From assembly GCA_964370605.1 (NCBI GenBank), contig CAYJJX010000027.1, positions 1 to 21,169 of the forward strand: a stretch of 21,169 nt of DNA. The letters are read 5' to 3'. Positions 1 to 7,842 of this stretch are shown piece after piece (position 1 is the stretch's first letter; each line of letters opens with the position of its first letter). A program made the translations under genes and the position numbers. The notes beneath the pieces were generated by a model, which was not told the origin of the DNA, did no database searches, and was given only the letters and a program-made list of their open reading frames with translations. Origin of the DNA: CAYJBH01 sp964370605. GTDB lineage: Bacteria; Bacillota; Clostridia; Oscillospirales; Ruminococcaceae.

Positions 1-103
1 CACCAATGCTTATTTCCAGTTCGCTTTTGGTGGAGTTGTAAAAAACAAAAATTCCAATTGCCACCACTACCAAAGCAGATAAACCAATTACTATCTTTTT
101 CAT
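1..103 (-). CDS. N-terminus of a membrane-anchored or secreted protein (partial, cut by window edge)
   Basis: Only the first 34 codons are inside the window. They read MKKIVIGLSALVVVAIGIFV followed by a short polar stretch, which is a short basic start and a hydrophobic core typical of a signal peptide or N-terminal membrane anchor. A good ribosome binding site (AGGAAAGG) lies 9 nt before the ATG. The gene starts 18 nt after the stop of the sugar isomerase, so it is probably the third gene of the same operon. Nothing can be said about the domain that follows; a substrate-binding lipoprotein would fit the context, but no lipobox Cys is seen in this part. Confidence 0.6.
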   Translation of the reverse strand, partial: MKKIVIGLSALVVVAIGIFVFYNSTKSELEISIG

Positions 104-121
104 AGTCCTCGACCTTTCCTG

Positions 122-856
122 TTATGCAAATTTTGCAAGTGCCGTATAATCGTCGGTTATTGATTTTATCTGTTCTTCCGGCTCACTTCCCGCCTCTGAC
201 TCAACCACCGCCCATTCAAGGCCAATCTCGTCTATCTTGCGGAATACGTCTGCCATCGCTACCGATCCGGTGCCGAGTTCCAGTCCAACCTGCTCGTTGC
301 CGTCCTTTGCGTGGAACAAAACCAGTCGATTGCGATATTTTTCAAGCTCTGCGACAGGGTCGGCGCCGCCACGGAATATCCAGTAGACATCCAGTTCAAA
401 CTTGACCACCTCAGGATCGGTCAGTTCTGCCAAAATCTCGAAGTATGTTCGTCCATTTTCCGCCTTTTTGAATTCAAAGTCATGGTTATGATATGCGATG
501 GTCATTCCCGCCTCACGATAGATCGGCGTTACCGCTTTGAACTTTTCGGCAAGTAGTTCGACATCTGCTACGCTTTCCATGGCATAATATGGGCAGATAA
601 TGATATTGCAACCGATGGTCTTGTGATAGTCAATGACCGACTTTGCATCGCCAAACATCGCCTCGTGCTGAACGTGAGAGCTGGTCGCCACAAGGTTGCA
701 CTCGCCCAACCAACCCTTGACCTGCTCTGCGGAATTGTCGAAAAATCCGGCAAACTCAATGCCTTCATAACCTATGTCGGCAACGACACGGATAGCCTTT
801 TCCAGATTTTTTTCCGACACACTGCGAATAGAATATAGCTGCACGCTTTTTTTCAT
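122..856 (-). CDS. Sugar phosphate isomerase/epimerase (xylose-isomerase-like TIM barrel)
   Basis: This 244-residue protein belongs to the AP-endonuclease-2 / IolE-IolI-like TIM-barrel family, which isomerises or epimerises sugars, ketoses or inositol derivatives using a bound metal. Family-type positions are visible: VQLYSIR at the first strand, HxH in AYHNHDFEF (residues 123 and 125), FELDVYW around 154-159, FHAKDG (181-186) and the late acidic VVESEA (217-222). I chose the ATG at 856 because AAAGGG lies at a good distance before it; an in-frame ATG at 898 would add 14 lysine/arginine-rich residues and overlap the upstream stop. It follows the oxidoreductase within one operon. The substrate cannot be told from sequence; the pairing of Gfo/Idh/MocA with this family is common in inositol and rare-sugar catabolism. 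Confidence 0.87.
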   Translation of the reverse strand: MKKSVQLYSIRSVSEKNLEKAIRVVADIGYEGIEFAGFFDNSAEQVKGWLGECNLVATSSHVQHEAMFGDAKSVIDYHKTIGCNIIICPYYAMESVADVELLAEKFKAVTPIYREAGMTIAYHNHDFEFKKAENGRTYFEILAELTDPEVVKFELDVYWIFRGGADPVAELEKYRNRLVLFHAKDGNEQVGLELGTGSVAMADVFRKIDEIGLEWAVVESEAGSEPEEQIKSITDDYTALAKFA

Positions 857-890
857 TTGTATTAATCCCTTTCTGGATTTTTTTAGTCGA

Positions 891-1979
891 CTAATCAAAG
901 TATACCGGTGCTCCGGTGCGATCTGATTCGTAGATAGCCTCCAATATCTGGGTTACTACCGCCGCCTGCTCCGGTGTTACACACGGATCGGTACCGTTTA
1001 TGATGGCGTCATAAAAGTTCTTGTTTTCCAGATCTTGTGGGCGCGCGGTTTCGCCGTCATAGAAAGCTACTCCTCCTGCTCCGAGCTCCGGCTCCGCTAT
1101 CGAGAGAGCACCATGTGCCGCATTGTTGAATCGCAGTTTTTTCGCCCCTTCATCCATGTCAATTCCGCCAAGCGTACCGCAAAGGGTGCACTGCGCTTCT
1201 TTTGCATCGAGAATATTGAGCGCCCAAGAGGATTCCAGCACGATAGTAGCGCCGTTTTCCATCTTTATAAAACCGAACGCCGAGTCCTCGACCGTATATT
1301 CCTTTGGATCCCAATCGCCCCATGCGTTTCCTGTTTCGGTCTGGTCGCCAAGCTTTTTGAATACCGAACCGACCACCATCTTCGGCTTATAATTATCCAT
1401 GCACCAAAGGGTCAGATCCAGTGCATGGGTGCCGATATCGATGAGCGGACCGCCGCCCTGAGCATCGGCATCAAGGAAAACACCCCATGTCGGGACCGCC
1501 CTGCGACGAAGCGCGTGCGCCTTTGCATAGTACACCTCGCCGAGCTCGCCGGCCGCACACATTTTTTTTGCATAAAGCGATGCCGGAGCAAAACGGTTTT
1601 GATAGCCTATATACAATATTTTTCCGGTCTCTTTTGCAGTCTTTGCCATCAACTGTGCCTCGGCATATGTCTTTGCCATCGGCTTTTCACACATGACATG
1701 CTTTCCGGCTTTCAGTGCGTCGATGGTAATCTGACTATGTTCGCGGTTTGGGGTCAAGACGTGTACCGCCACGATAGACTCGTCGGCAAGCAGTTCTTTA
1801 TAGTCTACATAGGTCTTTGCATCGTCAGTGCCGTACTCTTTCGCCATCTTTTCGGCTCGCTCGATCAAAATGTCACAAAATGCAACAACCTCCACGTCAG
1901 GATTTCTTTCCAATGCCGGAAGATGCTTGTTTGTAATGCCACCACAGCCGATTATTCCAACCTTCAATTTTGCGCTCAT
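891..1979 (-). CDS. Gfo/Idh/MocA family NAD(P)-dependent oxidoreductase
   Basis: The 362-residue protein has the full family layout. An N-terminal Rossmann fold carries the dinucleotide loop GIIGCGG (residues 8-14), the signature CEKPMA follows (97-102, with the catalytic-type Lys99), and the C-terminal substrate domain contains GGGPLIDIGTHALD (175-188), whose D181 and H185 match the usual DxGxH active-site motif. The family oxidises or reduces sugars, inositols and their derivatives with NAD(P). Length is normal (about 330-390). An AGAAAGGA site precedes the ATG. It is the first gene of the minus-strand operon, followed by the isomerase/epimerase. Exact substrate unknown; myo-inositol dehydrogenase or a glucoside 3-dehydrogenase activity are both possible. 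Confidence 0.92.
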   Translation of the reverse strand: MSAKLKVGIIGCGGITNKHLPALERNPDVEVVAFCDILIERAEKMAKEYGTDDAKTYVDYKELLADESIVAVHVLTPNREHSQITIDALKAGKHVMCEKPMAKTYAEAQLMAKTAKETGKILYIGYQNRFAPASLYAKKMCAAGELGEVYYAKAHALRRRAVPTWGVFLDADAQGGGPLIDIGTHALDLTLWCMDNYKPKMVVGSVFKKLGDQTETGNAWGDWDPKEYTVEDSAFGFIKMENGATIVLESSWALNILDAKEAQCTLCGTLGGIDMDEGAKKLRFNNAAHGALSIAEPELGAGGVAFYDGETARPQDLENKNFYDAIINGTDPCVTPEQAAVVTQILEAIYESDRTGAPVYFD

Positions 1980-2003
1980 TTATATGTTTCCTTTCTGGTT
2001 TTT

Positions 2004-2023
2004 TAATATGTAACCACATATTA
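2004..2023. promoter_or_regulatory. Putative operator: 20-bp inverted repeat over the -10 box
   Basis: The perfect arms TAATATGT and ACATATTA are separated by the 4 bases AACC. One arm is the -10 box of the oxidoreductase promoter and the other covers the start of transcription, the classic position for a repressor. The regulator is not encoded in the window, unless the divergent MarR protein does it; its own apparent site (CTAAC-N3-GTTAG) is different. Confidence 0.45.
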
Positions 2024-2046
2024 CTACAACGTAGCGTAAATGTAAA
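2018..2046 (-). promoter_or_regulatory. Sigma-A promoter of the oxidoreductase/isomerase operon
   Basis: Reading on the minus strand, TTTACA (2046-2041) and TAATAT (2023-2018) are separated by exactly 17 nt. The predicted start of transcription is near 2010, leaving a leader of about 30 nt that contains the ribosome binding site. Confidence 0.6.
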
Positions 2047-2089
2047 TATGTTTTTTTGATAAAAACAAAAAAATCTTTTCAATAACTTG

Positions 2090-2101
2090 AAGCATATGCT
2101 T
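2090..2101. repeat. 12-bp palindrome between divergent promoters
   Basis: AAGCATATGCTT is a perfect palindrome about 45 bp upstream of the oxidoreductase -35 box and 73 bp upstream of the marR -35 box. It could be an activator or repressor site, but in AT-rich sequence it may be chance. Confidence 0.25.
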
Positions 2102-2173
2102 TAACGGCCTAATATTAGTGTTTCTTTGCTCCTCCTGCCACTGTGAAATAATTGTGAAGTTTTGATTTTTCAC

Positions 2174-2202
2174 TTGACTAACCCAGTTAGCTATGTTATA
2201 TT
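2174..2202 (+). promoter_or_regulatory. Sigma-A promoter of the marR-ABC exporter operon
   Basis: TTGACT (2174-2179) and TATATT (2197-2202) are separated by 17 nt. Start of transcription is expected near 2209, about 30 nt before the chosen marR start codon. Confidence 0.75.
2178..2190. promoter_or_regulatory. MarR operator candidate 1
   Basis: CTAAC-CCA-GTTAG is a 13-bp palindrome overlapping the end of the -35 box and the spacer. With its flanks (A before, C after) it matches the second copy exactly outside the 3 central bases. A repressor bound here would block RNA polymerase. Confidence 0.65.
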
Positions 2203-2203
2203 A

Positions 2204-2216
2204 CTAACTAAGTTAG
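2204..2216. promoter_or_regulatory. MarR operator candidate 2
   Basis: CTAAC-TAA-GTTAG is the second copy of the same palindrome, lying just after the -10 box over the start of transcription. The centres of the two copies are 26 bp apart. Confidence 0.65.
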
Positions 2217-2239
2217 CAATATTTACGGAGATTTTAGGA

Positions 2240-2674
2240 ATGGCTACCGACAACGAGATAAAAACTGCACTGGAACTATTTCATGAACTGCGACCACAAA
2301 AAACATTTAGCGAGCTGAACAAAAACGACATCGGACTTTTTGCAGTCATGAGATATCTACATGAAACGGGTCACGAGGTTCGTTCAAAAGACATATCTGC
2401 CGCGCTCGGAATGAGCAGTGCAAGAATGGCGATACTACTCAAAAAGCTGGTGGCAAAGAACTGGATAGTGAAATCTGCCGCCAAAAATGATGCAAGGGCA
2501 ATTTCGGTCGCCATCAGCGACGAGGGGCAACAAGTCATCACCGAGATGAAAAACAAAATGTTTATTACCATGGGAAAACTCATCGACGAATTTGGATTTG
2601 AAGAGCTGAAACTCCTAATCGTAAAGATGAGTCGAATAAGAGATATCATGTGCGAAAACGATCCTTGTCAATAG
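2240..2674 (+). CDS. MarR-family transcriptional regulator
   Basis: This 144-residue protein has the winged-helix layout of the MarR family: an N-terminal helix, a recognition region (EVRSKDISAALGMSSARMAILLKKL, residues about 46-70, given as its helix-turn-helix core), a wing containing basic residues (KSAAKNDARAISVAIS), and a long C-terminal dimerisation helix. I chose the ATG at 2240 because ACGGAG lies 9 nt before it; an upstream in-frame ATG at 2162 lies before the promoter and cannot be on the transcript. The protein most likely represses its own operon through the two palindromes at 2178-2216 and is released by a ligand that is perhaps also the exporter substrate. That regulatory circuit is an inference from position. 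Confidence 0.9.
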   Translation: MATDNEIKTALELFHELRPQKTFSELNKNDIGLFAVMRYLHETGHEVRSKDISAALGMSSARMAILLKKLVAKNWIVKSAAKNDARAISVAISDEGQQVITEMKNKMFITMGKLIDEFGFEELKLLIVKMSRIRDIMCENDPCQ

Positions 2675-2716
2675 ATGACACGCCCACAATATGTAACGAA
2701 AGGAATATAACTTATT

Positions 2717-4483
2717 ATGCTAAAGATATTGAAAAATCTGACCAAAACAGAGTTTTTGCTGGCGGCCTCGGTCGTGGTTCTCACCTGTTTGCAGACATTT
2801 TTGGATCTGACACTCCCCGACTACATGTCCGAGATTACGCTGTTGGTGCAGACTGAGGGAAGCGAAATGGCGGACATTATTTCTGCCGGTTTAATGATGC
2901 TCGCCTGTGCACTGGGAAGCCTTGCAATCTCTATCATCGTTGCCATAGTCGCTGCGAGAGTCGCTTCAAACTTCTCCTTTATTACGAGGTCAAGGGTTTT
3001 TGGCAAGGTGATGTCTTTCTCGATGAAGGAAGTTAACTCGTTCAGCACCTCAAGCCTTATCACTCGTACCACAAACGATATAACACAGGTGCAGTTGCTG
3101 ATTGTTATGGGTCTGCAGGTGCTCATCAAGGCACCAATCACCGCCGTTTGGGCAATCGTGAAAATCGCAAACAAAAACTTTTCTTGGACGATGGTTACCG
3201 CGATTGCCGTGGTTGTTCTCCTGTCCATTGTCGGTGTATGTCTGACGCTCGCCGTCCCTCGCTTCAAGCGTTTGCAGACACTGACCGACAACATCAACCG
3301 CGTCGCACGTGAAAATTTGGACGGACTCGCCGTCGTTCGTGCATACAATGCCGAAGAGTATCAAGAAGCAAAGTTTGAAAAGGCAAATAGCGAGTTGACC
3401 GACACCAATCTTTTCACCGCACGTACTATGTCGTTCTTGATGCCCAGCATTCAGATGATCAGCAACGGTCTGGTGCTCGCAATCTATCTGGTCGGCGCCG
3501 TCATGATCAACGAGGCAGTCGGCATGGATAAGATGACACTTTTTTCCGATATGGTCGTGTTCTCATCCTATGCCATGCAGGTAATTATCGCATTCATGAT
3601 GCTGGTGATTGTATTCATGCTCCTTCCGAGGGCAAGTGTTTCGGCTCGTCGAATCAATGAGGTTTTAGAGGAAAAACAGACCATCATAGAGGGCGACAAA
3701 ACGGATGGCATCGAAGGAAAACTCGGTGAGGTTGAGTTTCGCAACGTCAGTTTCAAGTACCCCGATGCAGAAGACTATGTCCTCAAAGATATTACCTTTA
3801 CCGCCAAAAGCGGAGAGGTTGTTGCATTTATCGGATCCACCGGTTGCGGTAAAAGCACTGTTGTCAACCTGGTTCCGCGTTTTTACGACGTGACGCAGGG
3901 CGAGGTGCTTGTGAACGGACGAAATGTCAAGGAATATACAAAAAATGCGCTGAACGGTTTTATCGGCTATGTCTCTCAGCGTGCTACACTATTCACCGGA
4001 ACGGTAAAATCCAATGTCGTTTTCGGCGATAACGAGACCGAAACATCAGACCACGACGATCTTATTTCCTCCATCGAAACGGCACAGGCACAGGAGTTTG
4101 TGAGTGAGATGAGCGAAGGTTATGAGTCCCATATCGCACAAGGCGGTCGAAACCTATCGGGCGGACAAAAACAACGCCTTTCCATTGCTCGTGCAGTATA
4201 TCGAGAACCGGAAATATTTATCTTCGACGACTCATTCAGCGCCCTTGACTACAAGACCGATCGGCAACTGCGTGAGACATTGAGTAACGAGTGCGGCGAC
4301 AGCACAAGGCTGATTGTCGGACAGCGAATCGGCACCATCAAAGATGCGGACACGATAATCGTGCTGGAAGACGGCGAGATTGTCGGAATGGGACGCCACA
4401 ACGATCTGTTGAAGAATTGCGATGTCTATAAGCAGATTGCATTGTCACAGCTGTCGGAGGAGGAACTTGCAATTGAAAACTAA
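2717..4483 (+). CDS. ABC exporter half-transporter, degenerate ATPase-site subunit
   Basis: This 588-residue protein combines a six-helix exporter membrane domain (about residues 1-310) and one ATPase domain (about 335-588). Walker A is GSTGCGKST (373-381), the signature is a canonical LSGGQ (480-484), and Walker B ends FIFDD (501-505). The residue after the Walker B Asp is Asp505 instead of the catalytic Glu, and the H-loop His is replaced by Gln536 (IVGQR). Both changes mark the non-hydrolysing site of heterodimeric exporters such as BmrCD, LmrCD and TM287/288. It sits 42 nt after marR and 71 nt before its partner. A multidrug or metabolite efflux role is inferred from family and regulator; the substrate is unknown. 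Confidence 0.93.
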   Translation: MLKILKNLTKTEFLLAASVVVLTCLQTFLDLTLPDYMSEITLLVQTEGSEMADIISAGLMMLACALGSLAISIIVAIVAARVASNFSFITRSRVFGKVMSFSMKEVNSFSTSSLITRTTNDITQVQLLIVMGLQVLIKAPITAVWAIVKIANKNFSWTMVTAIAVVVLLSIVGVCLTLAVPRFKRLQTLTDNINRVARENLDGLAVVRAYNAEEYQEAKFEKANSELTDTNLFTARTMSFLMPSIQMISNGLVLAIYLVGAVMINEAVGMDKMTLFSDMVVFSSYAMQVIIAFMMLVIVFMLLPRASVSARRINEVLEEKQTIIEGDKTDGIEGKLGEVEFRNVSFKYPDAEDYVLKDITFTAKSGEVVAFIGSTGCGKSTVVNLVPRFYDVTQGEVLVNGRNVKEYTKNALNGFIGYVSQRATLFTGTVKSNVVFGDNETETSDHDDLISSIETAQAQEFVSEMSEGYESHIAQGGRNLSGGQKQRLSIARAVYREPEIFIFDDSFSALDYKTDRQLRETLSNECGDSTRLIVGQRIGTIKDADTIIVLEDGEIVGMGRHNDLLKNCDVYKQIALSQLSEEELAIEN

Positions 4484-4554
4484 ACTGAAAATATACAGCT
4501 TTGCTGTTCATCAACGTGTTAGCATAAAATATCCGGAAAGGAATGGTGGTCGCA

Positions 4555-6405
4555 ATGAGCAAAAATAATTATGAACCCGGCTCGATGAAAAAAGAATCGC
4601 CTCGCCGTGGCCCCGGTCCTCAGATGGGCGGCGGAGAAAAGGCAAAAGACTTCAAATCGGCAATCAGAAAACTATTGACCTATTCAAAAAGCCAAAGAAC
4701 AACCATGTTTGTGGCAATATGTTTTGCCATGCTCGGCTCTGTCTTGACATTGGTAGGTCCTGAAAACCTATCCAACCTGACCGATGAAATCATGCTTGGA
4801 ATTCAGAACTCCATGACAGGACAAGGTGTCGATTCCGGCCTTGACTCAATATTTAGAATCGGAATATTTTTGGCGGCAATCTATGCGCTGAGTTACATTT
4901 TTTCCATATTGCAAGGTGTGATAATGTCCGGCGCAATGCAACGAACCGCAAAAAAACTACGTTCTGATATTTCACAAAAGATAAATGATCTGCCGATGGG
5001 ATTCTTCTCCAAAACCTCGAAGGGTGACGTGCTGTCACGAGTAACAAACGATGTCGACACCATTGGCCAAACACTCTCACAGTCGGTCGGAACCTTTGTT
5101 TCTGCGGTCACACTGATAATCGGGTCGGTGATTATGATGTTCGTAACCAATATCACTCTCACTATCACCGCCATATTGAGCACTGTCGTCGGATTCGTCT
5201 TTATGATGTCGGTCATGAAAATCTCTCAAAAGCACTTCAAGAGACAACAAGAACATCTTGGGCAAATAAACGGCCATATCGAAGAAATGTATGCAGGACA
5301 CACGGTGGTCAGGGCATATAACGCCGAAGAAAAAGCAATCGACGTGTTTAATCTAACTAACAACAAGCTTCGGGACAGCGCCTTCAAGGCTCAGGCACTG
5401 TCAGGTCTGATGATGCCAATGATGACATTTATCGGAAACTTCGGATATGTTTGTGTATGTATTGTCGGCGCATTGCTCGCACTGGGTGGCAATATCAGTT
5501 TCGGTGTTATCGTCGCATTTATGATATATATACGATTGTTCACCCAGCCGCTCGGTCAGATCGCACAGGCGATGCAAAATCTCCAGTCCGGTACCGCCGC
5601 CTCTGAAAGAGTGTTCGAGTTCCTGGAAGAGCAAGAGATGAGCGACGAGAGTCACAAGACCACCGAGCTGGACGAAGTGGAGGGAAATATCGAATTTCGC
5701 AACGTGCGTTTCGGGTATGACCAAGACAAAATCATCATCAACGACTTTAGTGCCGATGTCAAGGCCGGTCAAAAGATCGCTATCGTAGGACCTACAGGTG
5801 CCGGCAAAACAACAATGGTGAACCTGCTGATGCGATTTTATGAGCTGAATAGCGGTGACATTCTTATCGATGGTGTTTCTATAAAAGATGCAAAACGTGA
5901 GGACGTCCACTCAAAGTTCAGCATGGTGCTCCAAGACACATGGCTTTTTGAGGGCACTCTGCGTGAAAACCTTGTCTATTCCACCGAAAACATCTCAGAC
6001 GAAACACTAAAAACCGCAACAAAGGCGGTCGGCTTGCACCACTTTGTCAAGACACTCGAAAAGGGCTATGACACGGTGCTCAACGACAAACTTCAGCTCT
6101 CACAAGGCCAAAAGCAGCAGATCACCATCGCCCGCGCGATGATCGCAGACAAGCCGATGTTGATTTTGGACGAGGCAACCTCTTCTATCGATACCAGAAC
6201 AGAGTTGCAGATTCAACGTGCAATGGACGAGCTGATGAAAAACCGCACCTCGTTCGTGATCGCACACCGTCTTTCTACCATTAAAAATGCCGACCTTATA
6301 CTTGTGATGAAGGACGGCGATGTGATCGAAACAGGCAACCATGACGAACTGCTTCGGCAAAAAGGATTCTATGCCGAGCTGTATAATTCCCAGTTTGAGG
6401 GATAA
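4555..6405 (+). CDS. ABC exporter half-transporter, catalytic ATPase-site subunit
   Basis: This 616-residue partner subunit has a polar, proline-rich N-terminus (about 35 residues), a six-helix exporter domain and an ATPase domain. Walker A is GPTGAGKTT, Walker B is LILDEATSS with a proper catalytic Glu, and the H-loop His is present (IAHRLS). Its signature motif is changed to LSQGQ, which faces the degenerate Walker site of the other subunit, so the pair has one competent and one degenerate ATP site. Two in-frame start codons exist: ATG 4543 lies directly against the GGAAAGGA site, and ATG 4555 lies 12 nt after it. I prefer 4555 on spacing. The operon ends at the hairpin terminator at 6458. 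Confidence 0.93.
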   Translation: MSKNNYEPGSMKKESPRRGPGPQMGGGEKAKDFKSAIRKLLTYSKSQRTTMFVAICFAMLGSVLTLVGPENLSNLTDEIMLGIQNSMTGQGVDSGLDSIFRIGIFLAAIYALSYIFSILQGVIMSGAMQRTAKKLRSDISQKINDLPMGFFSKTSKGDVLSRVTNDVDTIGQTLSQSVGTFVSAVTLIIGSVIMMFVTNITLTITAILSTVVGFVFMMSVMKISQKHFKRQQEHLGQINGHIEEMYAGHTVVRAYNAEEKAIDVFNLTNNKLRDSAFKAQALSGLMMPMMTFIGNFGYVCVCIVGALLALGGNISFGVIVAFMIYIRLFTQPLGQIAQAMQNLQSGTAASERVFEFLEEQEMSDESHKTTELDEVEGNIEFRNVRFGYDQDKIIINDFSADVKAGQKIAIVGPTGAGKTTMVNLLMRFYELNSGDILIDGVSIKDAKREDVHSKFSMVLQDTWLFEGTLRENLVYSTENISDETLKTATKAVGLHHFVKTLEKGYDTVLNDKLQLSQGQKQQITIARAMIADKPMLILDEATSSIDTRTELQIQRAMDELMKNRTSFVIAHRLSTIKNADLILVMKDGDVIETGNHDELLRQKGFYAELYNSQFEG

Positions 6406-6457
6406 GCTATCGGAACAAAACAACAAACACTACCATAAAATCGCAATGACGATATTA

Positions 6458-6493
6458 GCGGAGGACGGAAAAACCGTCCTCCGCTTTATCTTT
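6458..6493 (+). terminator. Rho-independent terminator of the marR-ABC operon
   Basis: A perfect 11-bp GC-rich stem, GCGGAGGACGG with CCGTCCTCCGC, encloses a loop of five A and is followed by TTTATCTTT. The T run is only on the plus-strand side, so it serves the exporter operon rather than the convergent AI-2E gene. Confidence 0.9.
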
Positions 6494-6567
6494 CATGCAT
6501 TATGCAACAATGCATATGTGAGTTTTTTGGCGTTCCGTTGCCAGTCATAGTAGCGATTGGCGTACCG

Positions 6568-7701
6568 CTACACCGAACCTTGTGATTTTGTTTCTTGCTC
6601 TTTCGTCTCTTTGTCCTCAACATTAATCTTCACAAGCTGATAGATGACCGACAGCACCGGCAGTGCAAGAAGCATACCGAGCATACCAAACAGGCCGCCG
6701 CCGACCAGCACGCCGGACAGCACATAAGGACCCGGGAGACCGATGGAACCGCCGACGACACGAGGATAGATAAGGTTTGATTCCAACTGTTGCAGTATGA
6801 TCATAAAAATAATAAACCAAACGGCACTCATCGGATCAACCATCAAGAGAATGAATGCACTCGGAACAGAGCCGATGATAGGGCCGACGATCGGGATGAC
6901 GTTTGTCACACCGATTATAACGCTGATAAGCGACGCATAGGGGAAACGCAGTACGCTCATTCCGATAAAACAAAGTACACCAAGGATAACCGCCTCGGTC
7001 AACTGGCCCACGACATATTTTGAAAAGACATAGTCCGAAATTTTTGCTACCTTGAAGATCTTACTGCGAGCGCCGAGTGGTGCATACGCCTTGATCAACC
7101 GTGTTGCCTGTTGTGCCAGATGTTTGCGCTCCGCCACAATATAGATAGACAGAATCAGTCCGAGCAATGTGTTTCCTGCAACATTGCCTACCGAAGCGGT
7201 GAAGTCAAATACCTGCGGAAATATTCCGGTGAACAAAATGTCGAGCAGCTGACTGAAGTTGTCGGTAATCTGTTGTATGATATTTTCACCGAAAATATCG
7301 GGTATTAGGTTTGCCGGCAGCGTCGCGACAATCGCTTCCAGATTCTCGATATATCCCTCAAGATTTCCGACGAACAGCCCGATACTGTCGGCAAGGCTGG
7401 GTATCAGCACACCAAAAAGTGCGGCGATAAACAACAACAAGATGAGATATACAAATACGATGGACAGACCTCGTGCAAGTTTTGGCTTTTTGTACTTGAA
7501 AAGCTTGCAAAGACCTTTTTCAAAAAATTCGGCAGGACGTGAAAGGACAAAGGCTATGCAAAACCCGATGATTATGGGCTGTGCGACCGAGATTACTATG
7601 TCGAAAACCGACTTTATATCCTCAAACCGAAATACTACTGCGAGCAACAGCACCGCAAAACTGATTGCCAATAAAATGCGACGAAACTCGTTCTTGCCCA
7701 T
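6568..7701 (-). CDS. AI-2E family transporter (PerM/UPF0118-type membrane protein)
   Basis: The 377-residue protein has the typical order of this family: an early pair of hydrophobic segments (about 10-50), a third with a following long extracytoplasmic loop rich in hydrophobic residues (about 70-150), then a conserved C-terminal bundle including VIIGVTNVIPIVGPIIGSVP and a GLPGPYVLSGVLVGGGLFGM-type glycine-rich stretch. Family members export autoinducer-2 or act as Na+/H+ antiporters; many have no tested function, so the substrate is open. GGGGGAAAC lies just before the ATG. It is a single gene, convergent with the ABC operon, with its own promoter; the C-terminal tail (KETKEQETKSQGSV) is charged and cytoplasmic. 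Confidence 0.9.
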   Translation of the reverse strand: MGKNEFRRILLAISFAVLLLAVVFRFEDIKSVFDIVISVAQPIIIGFCIAFVLSRPAEFFEKGLCKLFKYKKPKLARGLSIVFVYLILLLFIAALFGVLIPSLADSIGLFVGNLEGYIENLEAIVATLPANLIPDIFGENIIQQITDNFSQLLDILFTGIFPQVFDFTASVGNVAGNTLLGLILSIYIVAERKHLAQQATRLIKAYAPLGARSKIFKVAKISDYVFSKYVVGQLTEAVILGVLCFIGMSVLRFPYASLISVIIGVTNVIPIVGPIIGSVPSAFILLMVDPMSAVWFIIFMIILQQLESNLIYPRVVGGSIGLPGPYVLSGVLVGGGLFGMLGMLLALPVLSVIYQLVKINVEDKETKEQETKSQGSV

Positions 7702-7731
7702 GTTTCCCCCAACCTGTATTATAGTAATAGT

Positions 7732-7760
7732 ATAGTACCATAAACAATAGTTTATTGCAA
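7732..7760 (-). promoter_or_regulatory. Promoter of the AI-2E family gene
   Basis: On the minus strand TTGCAA (7760-7755) and TACTAT (7737-7732) are 17 nt apart. An inverted repeat, ATAAAC-N4-GTTTAT (7740-7755), fills the spacer and could be an operator. A second -10-like TATAAT lies slightly downstream, so the exact start is uncertain. Confidence 0.5.
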
Positions 7761-7766
7761 TGATTT

Positions 7767-7823
7767 TGTCGATGATCTTTTTATAGCAAGTTTACCTTAC
7801 CGACAAAAGACCATCGACATTTT
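7767..7823. terminator. Interrupted hairpin downstream of the histidine kinase gene
   Basis: TGTCGATG-at-CTTTT (7767-7781) can pair with AAAAG-ac-CATCGACA (7805-7819), giving 13 base pairs around a 2x2 internal loop and a 23-nt terminal loop. It lies 20 nt past the kinase stop and could end the two-component operon, but its stem is AT-rich and the loop is long. Confidence 0.35.
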
Positions 7824-7842
7824 CAAGGCTATTGAGGACGAA

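Noticed and set aside
1035..2006. A 323-codon open frame on the plus strand opposite the oxidoreductase
   Set aside because: It is Cys- and His-rich in a random way, has no ribosome binding site, and the minus-strand oxidoreductase is a full family match.
2162..2239. A longer N-terminus for the MarR protein starting at ATG 2162
   Set aside because: This ATG is upstream of the promoter, and the extra 26 residues would be encoded by the operators.
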